DNA of 64,000 bases, from contig JAEUHE010000133.1 of NCBI GenBank assembly GCA_016793885.1, forward strand, positions 1-64,000, read 5' to 3'. The notes beneath the pieces are model-generated. The model saw nothing but the letters and a program-made list of their open reading frames with translations, had not been told where the DNA came from and did not search any database. The DNA comes from Verrucomicrobiales bacterium (GTDB taxonomy: Bacteria; Verrucomicrobiota; Verrucomicrobiia; Limisphaerales; UBA11320). A program made the translations under genes and the position numbers. Below, one piece after another: positions 44,436-52,064 of the stretch (its first letter is position 1; every line of letters begins with the position of its first letter).

Positions 44436-45803
44436 ATGAAATCAAGCGCTCCAGCGCCGACCGTGTTGATCGCGGACGATCAAACCGATGTCTGTGAAGC
44501 TCTCCGGCTGTTACTGAAGGCGGAGGGCTATCGCTGTCAGGTGGTTCATTCCCCCCAAGCGGCCCTGCAAACGCTGGCCGATCAGGACTTCGATTTGGCG
44601 CTTCTAGACCTGAATTACGCTCGCGACACCACTTCGGGCAACGAAGGCCTGCAGCTGCTGGCCCAGGCCAAGCAGCTGGATAGCACCCTTCCGGTCGTCG
44701 TGATGACGGCGTGGAGTAGCGTCGATCTCGCTTTGACGGCCATGCGTCAAGGGGCGGGCGATTTTATTCAAAAGCCCTGGGAGAACGAGCGGCTGCTCGC
44801 GATCGTTCGAAACCAGATCGAACTGCATCGGGCCCTACGCAGAGGGCGGCGTCTTGAGGCCGAGAATCAACTTCTCCAAGGCGATGGCGGTCTGCGGATG
44901 ATCGCGGAGTCAACCGCGATGCGTCCGGTGCTTGATTTGATCGACCGGGTGGGCCCTTCCGATGTCAACGTGCTGCTGACCGGCGAGAATGGCACAGGCA
45001 AGGGGGTGGTGGCGCGGGCGCTGCATGCCGCCTCGGACCGGCGCACAAGACCGCTCGTGAGTGTGAACATGGGTGGGTTTCCGGAAGGCCTCTTCGAGAG
45101 TGAACTGTTCGGCCATGTCAAAGGCGCGTTCACGGACGCGAAGTCGGATCGCCAAGGACGATTCGAGCTGGCTGATGGAGGAACCCTTTTTCTCGACGAG
45201 ATCGCCAATGTCTCGCTGAGTCAGCAGACCCGTTTGCTGCGCGTTTTGGAGACCGGGGAGTATGAGCGGGTCGGCTCTTCCAGATCGCGCCGGGCCGACG
45301 TGCGGCTGATCTCGGCTACCAACGCCGATGTTCGCGCCGAGGTTGCAGCCGGGCGCTTTCGCCAGGATCTATTGTTTCGCCTCAATACGGTGGAGATCCA
45401 TCTTCCGCCGCTGCGGGAAAGGAAGGAGGACATTCCGTTGCTCGCCCGCCACTTTCTTGAGGATCGGCTGCGCAAGTATCGCAAGGAATTGAAAGGGTTT
45501 GAACCGTCGGCTCTGGAGCAGTTGCAGGCCTATCCATGGCCGGGAAATGTGCGCGAGCTGGAGCATGTGGTGGAACGGGCTGCCCTCATGGCCCGCGGGA
45601 ACAGTATCGCGGTGCAGGACTTGGGTATCAAAGCTCGCCCGGACAGCGCGCCCACTTTGGACGACATGAGCTTGGAGGAAGTCGAAATCCACTTGATCCG
45701 CAGGACTCTCGCCCGGTGCGATGGAAACGCCCAGCGTGCCGCTGAGGCCCTGGGGTTGAGCCGTAGCGCGTTTTATCGCCGGCTCGAAAAGTATCGGCTC
45801 TAA
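44436..45803 (+). CDS. NtrC-family sigma-54 response regulator
   Basis: Response regulator of 455 residues. The receiver domain has the acidic pair Asp14-Asp15, the phosphoacceptor Asp58 in LALLDLNY, Thr in VVMTAWSS and Lys in FIQKPWEN. The AAA+ domain has Walker A GENGTGKG, the sigma-54 contact loop as GAFTDA (about 230-235), Walker B ADGGTLFLDEI and RFRQDLLFRLNTVEI. A Fis-type helix-turn-helix ends the protein (QRAAEALGLSRSAFYRRLEKY). The loop departs from GAFTGA by Gly to Asp; such variants exist in working family members, so activity is plausible. The histidine kinase gene follows after 10 bp. A strong -24/-12 promoter and paired dyads lie just beyond it, ahead of the efflux operon, making that operon the probable target. 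Confidence 0.93.
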   Translation: MKSSAPAPTVLIADDQTDVCEALRLLLKAEGYRCQVVHSPQAALQTLADQDFDLALLDLNYARDTTSGNEGLQLLAQAKQLDSTLPVVVMTAWSSVDLALTAMRQGAGDFIQKPWENERLLAIVRNQIELHRALRRGRRLEAENQLLQGDGGLRMIAESTAMRPVLDLIDRVGPSDVNVLLTGENGTGKGVVARALHAASDRRTRPLVSVNMGGFPEGLFESELFGHVKGAFTDAKSDRQGRFELADGGTLFLDEIANVSLSQQTRLLRVLETGEYERVGSSRSRRADVRLISATNADVRAEVAAGRFRQDLLFRLNTVEIHLPPLRERKEDIPLLARHFLEDRLRKYRKELKGFEPSALEQLQAYPWPGNVRELEHVVERAALMARGNSIAVQDLGIKARPDSAPTLDDMSLEEVEIHLIRRTLARCDGNAQRAAEALGLSRSAFYRRLEKYRL

Positions 45804-45813
45804 TCACGTTGTT

Positions 45814-47139
45814 GTGGGTCGACCATTCAAGCATGAGACGCGGATCTTCCTGCTGACCCTTTTATCAGGAGCACCCGCCCTGGCGCTGTCGATCTGGCTG
45901 AGTGGGATGGCGGGGGTAGCCTCCGTCACCCGAGTGGCCATGATAGGAGTCGTGTCGATCAGCTGGTGGCTGCTGGCCAGAATTGTCCGACGACAGGTGA
46001 TTCGCCCGCTCCAGACCTCCGCGAATCTTCTGTCCGCTCTCCGGGAGCAGGATTTCAGCGTGCGTGCTCGCAGCCCTCGTCGGGACGATGCGCTCGGTGT
46101 GCTGACCAGCGAGATCAACGCGCTCAGCCAGACCCTGCGGGAGCAGCGTCTAGGAGCCTTGGAGGCCTCTGCCCTGCTCCGAACCGTGATGCTTGAGATC
46201 GATGTGGCGGTGTTTGCCTTTGACGAGGCGCAGGGCCTAAAACTGGTGAATCGGGCGGGCGAGCGCCTCCTGGGGCGCACTTCCGAACAGCTCCTCGGGC
46301 GGACGGCTCAGGATCTTGGCTTTGGGGAGCTCCTCGAGGGTGAGGTGGCCCGCACCGCCACGCTGAACTTCCCGGGCGGCACGGGCCGTTGGGGAATCCG
46401 CCGCGGCTCCTTCCGCCAGGAAGGGCGACCCCACCAGATGCTCGTGATGAGCGATCTGAGCCGGGCACTGCGCGACGAGGAGCGTCAAGCCTGGCAACGG
46501 ATGGTGCGCGTCATCGGCCACGAGTTGAACAATTCCCTCGCTCCCATCAAGTCCCTGGCCGGAACCATGAGCACGATGCTCGCCAAACAACCGCGGGCGG
46601 AGGATTGGGAGTCTGACGTTCACAACGGGCTGTCCATCATCGCGTCCCGAGCCGATGCCTTGAGCCGTTTCATGGATGCCTACGCCCGGCTGGCTCGCCT
46701 CCCAACGCCGCGCCTGCAGCCGATGGACATCGGGGGCTGGGTGCGACGGGTCGCCTCATTGGAAACGCGCGTGAAGGTGGAAGTAGATCCGGGACCCGGG
46801 ATTACGATACAGGCCGATGAGACTCAGCTGGAGCAGCTCCTGATCAACTTGGTGCGCAACGCTGCGGACGCGCTCACCGAACTGAATGGCGCAGGGCGCG
46901 TTTCCGTGGGTTGGAGCAAGGTCGGGTCGGGGGTTGAGGTCTGGGTGCAGGATGAGGGTCCAGGTCTTTCGAATTCTGCGAATCTCTTCGTTCCGTTCTT
47001 CACCACCAAGCCGACCGGCACCGGCATCGGCCTGGCGCTGTCCCGTCAGATCGCGGAAGCCCACGGGGGAACGCTTGTTCTAGAGAATCGGATCGATAGG
47101 GCAGGCTGCGTCGCCCGCCTGCGGCTTCCGGAACCCTAG
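45814..47139 (+). CDS. NtrY-like sensor histidine kinase
   Basis: Membrane histidine kinase of 441 residues with a GTG start ten bases after the regulator gene. Two membrane helices (about 11-31 and 37-57) flank a very short periplasmic loop, so sensing is probably membrane-internal or cytoplasmic. A HAMP-like segment follows (RRQVIRPLQTSANLLSALRE), then a PAS domain (LLRTVMLEIDVAVFAFDEAQ...RWGIRRGSF). The H-box is VIGHELNNSLAPIKS with His236, typical of the NtrY/NtrB group. The ATPase domain has the N-box LLINLVRNAADAL, DEGPGLS and TGTGIGLALSRQIAEAHGG. It should phosphorylate the adjacent regulator at Asp58. The signal is unknown; envelope stress or a toxic compound would fit the downstream efflux genes. 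Confidence 0.92.
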   Translation: MGRPFKHETRIFLLTLLSGAPALALSIWLSGMAGVASVTRVAMIGVVSISWWLLARIVRRQVIRPLQTSANLLSALREQDFSVRARSPRRDDALGVLTSEINALSQTLREQRLGALEASALLRTVMLEIDVAVFAFDEAQGLKLVNRAGERLLGRTSEQLLGRTAQDLGFGELLEGEVARTATLNFPGGTGRWGIRRGSFRQEGRPHQMLVMSDLSRALRDEERQAWQRMVRVIGHELNNSLAPIKSLAGTMSTMLAKQPRAEDWESDVHNGLSIIASRADALSRFMDAYARLARLPTPRLQPMDIGGWVRRVASLETRVKVEVDPGPGITIQADETQLEQLLINLVRNAADALTELNGAGRVSVGWSKVGSGVEVWVQDEGPGLSNSANLFVPFFTTKPTGTGIGLALSRQIAEAHGGTLVLENRIDRAGCVARLRLPEP

Positions 47140-47143
47140 CTCC

Positions 47144-47631
47144 ATGGAGTGCGGCAGCCCTCTGCCGCTTTGGTCGCCCCAGCGTAGCTGGGATCCCCCT
47201 CCGGGGGTGCTGAAAAGCTGTAGAGGGCCACAGCACTCCAAATCGCTTCGCGAGGAATGGGGCCCTATGGAGTGCGGCAGCCCTCTGCCGCTTTAGTCCC
47301 CCCAGCGTAGCTGGGATCCCCCTCCGGGGGTGCCGAAAAGCTGTAGAGGGCTACAGCACTCCAAATCGCTTCGCGAGGAATGGGGCCTTATGGAGTGCGG
47401 CAGCCCTCTGCCGCTTTGGCCCGCCCAGCGTAGCTGGGATCCCCCACCGGGGGTGCCGAAAAGCTGTAGAGGGCTACAGCACTCCAAATCGCTTCGCGAG
47501 GAATGGGGCCCTATGGAGTGCGGCAGCCCTCTGCCGCTTTGGTCCCCCCAGCGTAGCTGGGATCCCCCTCCGGGGGTGCTGAAAAGCTGTAGAGGGCTAC
47601 AGCACTCCAAATCGCTTCGCGAGGAAGGGGG
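47144..47631. repeat. Four tandem copies of a 123-bp structured repeat
   Basis: Units begin at 47144, 47267, 47390 and 47513, exactly 123 bp apart; the last is truncated at about 47631. Each unit starts ATGGAGTGCGGCAGCC. It is closed by TGGAGTGC / GCACTCCA and holds four hairpins: GCGGCAG-CCCT-CTGCCGC, CCCAGC-GTA-GCTGGG, CCCCC-TCC-GGGGG and GCTGTAG-AGGG-CTACAGC. The loops of hairpins 1 and 4 (CCCT and AGGG) are complementary. Because 123 is a multiple of three, both strands stay open by chance. The array separates the sensor kinase from the efflux promoter. Confidence 0.85.
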
Positions 47632-47657
47632 AAATGCATTTACCTCACCCACAAGAG

Positions 47658-47699
47658 CTCGTCCCATTCCCGGGACGAGGCTTTCCCATTCGTGGGACG
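47658..47699. promoter_or_regulatory. Tandem dyads, probable enhancer sites for the NtrC-type regulator
   Basis: Two related 17-bp dyads: GTCCCATTCCCGGGACG (47661-47677, palindrome extending to 47658-47679) and TTCCCATTCGTGGGACG (47683-47699). Their centres are 22 bp apart, two helical turns, so both would face the same side of the DNA. They lie about 170-210 bp upstream of the -24 element at 47867, the usual distance for sigma-54 enhancers. Confidence 0.65.
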
Positions 47700-47866
47700 G
47701 TCCCCCAGTCCCTTCCCGTGTATTGCAGGCCCTGGTCCCCATGGCCCGACTGTAGGTGAGGTCAGGGCGCGAAACGGGCCGCGGGCCTCAAATCCAATGC
47801 ATTTGCGGAGGATTAGATCTGCCCTGTGTGACGATGAGGGTTTCGCGGCCACGCCGTTGATTCGTT

Positions 47867-47882
47867 TGGCATGTGACTTGCA
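47867..47882 (+). promoter_or_regulatory. Sigma-54 (-24/-12) promoter of the efflux operon
   Basis: TGGCATGTGACTTGCA matches the consensus TGGCACRNNNNTTGCW at 15 of 16 positions, with GG (47868-47869) and GC (47880-47881) separated by exactly ten bases. Transcription would start near 47893, about 12 bases before the GTG chosen for the TolC gene. Confidence 0.75.
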
Positions 47883-47904
47883 ATACAGGCCACTGATCGC
47901 TCTT

Positions 47905-49392
47905 GTGAACCGACTCATTTTCATACTTTTCTGCGGCTGTCTGACGATTTCTGTGGGGGCGCAGAGCTCCAACGATGTGGTGAAAGCGTTGTCGTTATCG
48001 CAGTGCTTGGAGATTGCGGCGCGTGACAACTTCGATGTTCAGATCGAGCAGAAGGGGATTGAGATCGCGCGGCACGACCTGCGACAGAGCTACGGCGTCT
48101 ATGACCCAGTTCTACGGGCCGGGGTGAGCCGAGGCGATAGCCTTTCGGCGGGCGGGATAGACGATCAGAACCGGGCCTATCCGGGGACGCAGACCCGGCG
48201 CGATAACGTGTATGGAGGTGTGACAGGGTTCTTGCCGACTGGATTGGAGTACGATTTGGGGGGAGATATCGCTGATTCGAGAGGCACGGGCCCCTTCGGC
48301 CGATTCGAGAATGCGGGCGGCACGGCGGGAATTCGGCTGCGGCAGCCCTTGCTCAGAGACCTTTGGGTTGATTCCCAGCGCGTCACCATTCAGATCAGCC
48401 GCACTCGCCTTCGCGTGTCGGAGCTGGTCTGGCGATTTCAGCTGATGAACACGCTCACGCGCGTTGAGCTGGCATTCTACGATCTGCTGTTGGCTCGCGA
48501 TAGTGTGAGGGTTCAAGCCCAGGCCTTGGACCTGGCCAATGAGCTGCTCGCGGCGAATCGCGAGAGGATCAAACAGGGAGTGCTGGCGGCTCTGGATGAG
48601 AAACAGGCGGAATCTCAGGTGTCGGTCCAACGCTCCGTTTTATTAACAGCTCAGCGAACGGTGAGCGTGCAGGAGAACCTACTCAAGGGCCTGCTCAGCG
48701 ATCGCATCGACGCTTGGATAGACGTCTCTATTCAACCCCAAGGGGAGCTGGCCGCCGTCCAGCAGCGGGTGCAACGTGCTGAGAGTTGGCGGCGGGGGAT
48801 GGCGCAGCGCCCCGATCTTCTCCAAGCACGGGCGGATATCGAGCGGCTCGGATACATCGTCCGATATAATCGCAACCAAACCTATCCCCAGCTGGACGCG
48901 GTGGGCGGCTACGGCCATGGAGGATCCGCGAACGAGGTCAGCGGCACGCTGGGCCAGTGGAGGCGTGGGTCTAGCCCGTTCCACTCGTATGGGGTTCAGA
49001 TGTCACTGCCCCTGAGCGGACGATCGGCTCGCGAAGGGTTGAGAGTGGCGAAGTCCGAAAAAGAGCAGTCAGCCTTGAGAGTGAGACAACTGGAGCAGGA
49101 GATCCTACTGGAGATCGACAATGCGGTTCGAGCGGTGGAACTGAACTTCGAGCGGGTAGGCACCACTCGTCAGGCCCGCGAGTTCGCCGAGGCGGCGCTG
49201 CGGGCCGAGCAAACGAAGATGGACACCGGCCGGAGCACCAGCTTCGTGGTGCTTCAGTTGCAACGAGATCTTACCTCGGCACGGTCGGAAGAAATTCGAG
49301 CCCTCGCGGAATACAATCGGGCGCTCGCTCAGCTGGCGTTGAGCGAAGGTAGCGTCTTCGAACGACATCAGATGGATGTGGTGGTGAAGTGA
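47905..49392 (+). CDS. TolC-family outer-membrane efflux protein
   Basis: Outer-membrane channel of the TolC family, 495 residues from GTG 47905. This start is chosen because it opens directly on a signal peptide (NRLIFILFCGCLTISVG-AQ) and lies just after the predicted sigma-54 transcription start; in-frame ATGs at 47692 and 47797 lie upstream of the promoter. The protein shows the duplicated OEP pattern of long helices: LSQCLEIAARDNFDVQIEQKG to DLANELLAANRERIKQG, then QRPDLLQARADIERLGYIVR to SARSEEIRALAEYNRALAQL. The QRPDL motif at the second repeat is typical. It would form the outer-membrane duct for the HlyD adaptor and MacB-type permeases encoded downstream. It is the first gene of the operon. 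Confidence 0.9.
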   Translation: MNRLIFILFCGCLTISVGAQSSNDVVKALSLSQCLEIAARDNFDVQIEQKGIEIARHDLRQSYGVYDPVLRAGVSRGDSLSAGGIDDQNRAYPGTQTRRDNVYGGVTGFLPTGLEYDLGGDIADSRGTGPFGRFENAGGTAGIRLRQPLLRDLWVDSQRVTIQISRTRLRVSELVWRFQLMNTLTRVELAFYDLLLARDSVRVQAQALDLANELLAANRERIKQGVLAALDEKQAESQVSVQRSVLLTAQRTVSVQENLLKGLLSDRIDAWIDVSIQPQGELAAVQQRVQRAESWRRGMAQRPDLLQARADIERLGYIVRYNRNQTYPQLDAVGGYGHGGSANEVSGTLGQWRRGSSPFHSYGVQMSLPLSGRSAREGLRVAKSEKEQSALRVRQLEQEILLEIDNAVRAVELNFERVGTTRQAREFAEAALRAEQTKMDTGRSTSFVVLQLQRDLTSARSEEIRALAEYNRALAQLALSEGSVFERHQMDVVVK

Positions 49393-49398
49393 CAAGAA

Positions 49399-49592
49399 GT
49401 GATGAGTGATGAGTGATGAGTGATGAGTGAGTTGGCATTAGAACTATCAAAACGCATTTTCAAGGCTGAAACGATGAACGATTGCGAATACCTCAGTGGT
49501 CCCTGCTCGCTGCCTAACGCCACGCAGGCGACAACTGGCAAAGAGAGCGTTCGGTTGCCCACTCATCACTCATCACTCGTCACTCATCACTA
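49399..49592. repeat. Heptamer-flanked cassette with 4HB remnant (tolC/hlyD junction)
   Basis: Left arm: about four direct copies of AGTGATG (49399-49428). Right arm: complementary CACTCAT/CACTCGT units (49560-49592). The core begins with codons for ELALELSKRIFKA, which resembles the first helix of four-helix-bundle proteins (compare QLALKVIELVSEL in the gene at 50958), then loses resemblance. The whole cassette occupies the gap between the TolC and adaptor genes. Confidence 0.65.
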
Positions 49593-49604
49593 ACTCCAAG
49601 CCCT

Positions 49605-50870
49605 ATGGACGTTGCCCGCCCTGACATTGCCCGCCGAAAAAAACGCCGCCGCCTGATCTACTCGACGTTGGCGATTCTCGCGCTGGCCGGAACCACTCTG
49701 GGGTTGTCCCGTTTGAAGCCGGCGGCGCCAAGCGTCGAGCGGGGCTCGGTGTGGACCGATACGGTCAAGCGTGGGCAGATGCTTCGACAGGTCCGAGGCA
49801 ATGGGACCTTGGTCCCCGAGCAGATCCAGTTTGTGCAATCGGAGACCGACGGTCGGGTCGAGCGCATCCTCGTCCAACCTGGCGCGCAGGTCACGGCCGA
49901 CACGATTCTGATGGAGCTCAGCAACGCCGAGCTGAAGCAAGCCGTATTCGATGCTGAGTTTCAGGTGAAGATCGGAGAGGCTCAGCTAGACAGACTTCGA
50001 GTTCAGCTGGAGAGCGATAAACTCACGCAGAAGGCGGCCCTCGCTACCTTGAGATCGGATGCGGAGCAGGCCAAGCTTGTGGCCGAAGCAGACGGGAACC
50101 TGGCCAAGCGGGGACTGGTGGCCGTCCTCACGGCCAAGCAGACGCAAGCGAAGGCAGTGGATCTCGACGCCCGGGCCGAGATTGAGCAGCAACGACTCAC
50201 CATCGCCGCCGACTCCGCCAAAGCGCAACTAGCCGCCGCCGATGCCGAACTCGAGAAGACTCGCGCCCTGCTCGCGCTCAAGCGTCGCCAGTTGGCTGCT
50301 CTCCAAGTTCGCGCGGGTATTGACGGGGTCCTCCAACAAATTGGCGACACCGTGACGTTGCAGGTTGGCCAGCGAATCAGCCCCAGCGCCACCTTGGCCA
50401 AGATTGTTCAGCCTACCAAGCTGAAGGCGGAAATCAAAATCGCGGAGACGCAGGCTCGCGACGTGCTCATCGGACAGACCGCGTCCATCGACACTCGCAA
50501 TGGAGTGATTCAGGGGAAGGTAGTTCGCGTGGATCCCTCGGTGGTGGGCGGGACGGTGACCGTCGATGTCAAGCTGGAAGGCGACCTTCCGCGCGGTGCG
50601 CGTCCGGATCTGAGCGTCGATGGGACCATCGAGCTGGAGCGGCTCGACGATGTACTGTATGTGGGGCGACCGGTGCAGAGTCAACCCGACAGCACCCTTG
50701 GACTCTTCAAACTCATCGACAGCGGCAGCGGAGCCATCCGCGTTCCGGTCAAGCTTGGGCGAACTTCGGTCAGCACAATCGAGATTCTGCAAGGGTTGGA
50801 AGTCGGGGATCAGGTCATACTCTCCGACATGTCCGCTTCGGATGGGCATGAGAGAATTAAACTCAACTGA
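49605..50870 (+). CDS. HlyD/MacA-type periplasmic adaptor
   Basis: Membrane-fusion protein of 421 residues. A single N-terminal membrane anchor (LIYSTLAILALAGTTLGL) follows a basic KKRRR patch. The lipoyl half is GRVERILVQPGAQVTADTIL, followed by a long coiled-coil hairpin (about residues 100-230; QKAALATLRSDAEQAKLVAEADG and ADAELEKTRALLALKRRQL regions). The second lipoyl half is AALQVRAGIDGVLQQI, and barrel domains extend to the C terminus (GLEVGDQVILSDMS). It should join the TolC channel to the ABC permeases in a MacAB-type pump. Its stop is followed at once by the TTTTGGA heptamers of the next cassette. Confidence 0.92.
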   Translation: MDVARPDIARRKKRRRLIYSTLAILALAGTTLGLSRLKPAAPSVERGSVWTDTVKRGQMLRQVRGNGTLVPEQIQFVQSETDGRVERILVQPGAQVTADTILMELSNAELKQAVFDAEFQVKIGEAQLDRLRVQLESDKLTQKAALATLRSDAEQAKLVAEADGNLAKRGLVAVLTAKQTQAKAVDLDARAEIEQQRLTIAADSAKAQLAAADAELEKTRALLALKRRQLAALQVRAGIDGVLQQIGDTVTLQVGQRISPSATLAKIVQPTKLKAEIKIAETQARDVLIGQTASIDTRNGVIQGKVVRVDPSVVGGTVTVDVKLEGDLPRGARPDLSVDGTIELERLDDVLYVGRPVQSQPDSTLGLFKLIDSGSGAIRVPVKLGRTSVSTIEILQGLEVGDQVILSDMSASDGHERIKLN

Positions 50871-51357
50871 TTTTGGATTTTGGATTTTGGATTTTGGATT
50901 GGATGCTGCGCCTGCCCTGGTTCGGAGGCGCGGAAGCTCCTCAGAACCCAGAATGATATGAATGAGCAATTGTTTAAGGAACGGACGAGGCAACTGGCAC
51001 TCAAAGTAATTGAGTTGGTTAGCGAGCTGCCTCCAGGGAAAGCCGGGGATATTCTCGGCCGGCAGATACTGAGGTCCGGTACCTCTGTCGGCGCTAATTA
51101 TCGTGCGGCCTGTCGTAGCAAATCCACAGCGGACATGATCCATAAGTTAAGCATTGTCGAAGAGGAAGGCGATGAAACCATTTACTGGCTAGAACTGCTT
51201 CGGGAGTCGAAAATCGCGCCGAGCGCGAAACTCAGTTGGCTTCTCAAAGAAACCGACGAACTCCTCGCCATGACCGTAGCCTCTATCAAAACGCTACGTG
51301 GTCGGAAGCAGGCCCCCGGCTCCTGAATCCAAAATCCAAAATCTAAAATCTAAAATC
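50871..51357. repeat. Inverted heptamer arms around four-helix gene 1
   Basis: Left arm: about four direct copies of TTTTGGA (50871-50902), beginning directly after the adaptor stop. Right arm: complementary AATCCAA/AATCTAA units (51326-51357), overlapping the stop of the four-helix gene and ending four bases before the ATPase start. The arms define a cassette of about 490 bp inserted between two efflux genes. Confidence 0.8.
50958..51326 (+). CDS. Four-helix-bundle protein (23S rRNA IVP type), copy 1
   Basis: Protein of 122 residues from ATG 50958 (MNEQLFKERTRQLALKVIEL); the open frame upstream is repeat sequence. It belongs to the four-helix-bundle family first found in 23S rRNA intervening sequences and related to the avd accessory of diversity-generating retroelements. 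Diagnostic segments are GRQILRSGTSVGANYRAACR, SKSTADMIHKLSIVEEEGDE and LLKETDELLAMTVASIKTLR. The family may bind nucleic acid and oligomerises as pentamers; its cellular role is unsettled. No reverse transcriptase is present here. The gene interrupts the efflux operon in the same direction and is bounded by inverted heptamer arrays. Confidence 0.88.
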   Translation: MNEQLFKERTRQLALKVIELVSELPPGKAGDILGRQILRSGTSVGANYRAACRSKSTADMIHKLSIVEEEGDETIYWLELLRESKIAPSAKLSWLLKETDELLAMTVASIKTLRGRKQAPGS

Positions 51358-51361
51358 GAGA

Positions 51362-52051
51362 ATGCCCCCCGACCCACTCATCCACTTGGACGGCATCAAG
51401 AAAGTGTTCTTCACCGATGAGGTGGAGACGCACGCTCTTGCCGACATTCACCTCACCATCGCCCGGGGCGAATATGTTTCCATGGCTGGACCATCCGGGT
51501 GTGGGAAGTCCACCCTGCTCTCCATTCTCGGCCTGTTGGACACGCCGACCGATGGCACTTACACCCTGAACGGTCAGGCCGTCGCCAACCTCGACTTTGC
51601 CGCGCGCGCCCGGATTCGGAACAAGGAAATCGGATTCATCTTCCAAAGTTTTAACCTCATCGGCGATCTCACCGTCTTTGAGAACGTTGAGTTACCGTTG
51701 ACCTACCGTGGCATGGCGGCGGCCGATCGCAAGGAAGCGGCGGTGAAGGCTTTAGAACGAGTGGGAATGGGACATCGGATGAAACACTATCCCTCGCAAC
51801 TTTCCGGAGGGCAGCAGCAGAGGGTCGCGGTGGCGCGCGCTCTGGGCGGAAAACCCAGCATCCTGCTCGCGGACGAACCGACGGGGAATCTCGATTCCAA
51901 GAACGGCGACGCGGTGATGGCCCTGCTCAGCGAGTTGCATCAGGAAGGTGCCACGATCTGCATGGTGACCCACGACGATCGTTTCGCGCGTCATGCGGCC
52001 CGCCAAATTCATCTCTTTGATGGAAGAGTGGTGGAGGAGACGAAGCAGTGA
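51362..52051 (+). CDS. ABC transporter ATPase, MacB/LolD type, copy 1
   Basis: Cytoplasmic ATPase of 229 residues. Motifs: Walker A GPSGCGKS, Q-loop IGFIFQSFNLIGDLTVFENV, signature LSGGQQQRVAVARAL, Walker [14 protein letters not shown] and the switch His in MVTHDDRFA. The FQSFNLI wording and GNLDS place it with MacB/LolD/FtsE-type ATPases that pair with FtsX-like permeases. It follows the adaptor gene, separated by a four-helix cassette, and should energise one or more of the permeases downstream. The start at ATG 51362 lies just after the right heptamer arm. Confidence 0.93.
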   Translation: MPPDPLIHLDGIKKVFFTDEVETHALADIHLTIARGEYVSMAGPSGCGKSTLLSILGLLDTPTDGTYTLNGQAVANLDFAARARIRNKEIGFIFQSFNLIGDLTVFENVELPLTYRGMAAADRKEAAVKALERVGMGHRMKHYPSQLSGGQQQRVAVARALGGKPSILLADEPTGNLDSKNGDAVMALLSELHQEGATICMVTHDDRFARHAARQIHLFDGRVVEETKQ

Positions 52052-52064
52052 TGGGGGGAGTGAC

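Noticed and set aside
47144-47631. CRISPR array
   Set aside because: The 123-bp units are contiguous, with no unique spacers, and there are no cas genes.
47293-47755. Open frames of about 140-150 codons on both strands across the 123-bp repeats
   Set aside because: The repeat length is a multiple of three, so any open frame stays open in every copy. The hairpin structure explains the sequence better, and the plus-strand frame would overlap the dyads upstream of the promoter.
47692-47904. Longer N terminus of the TolC protein from ATG 47692 or 47797
   Set aside because: It would place the signal peptide deep inside the protein and the start upstream of the predicted sigma-54 transcription start.
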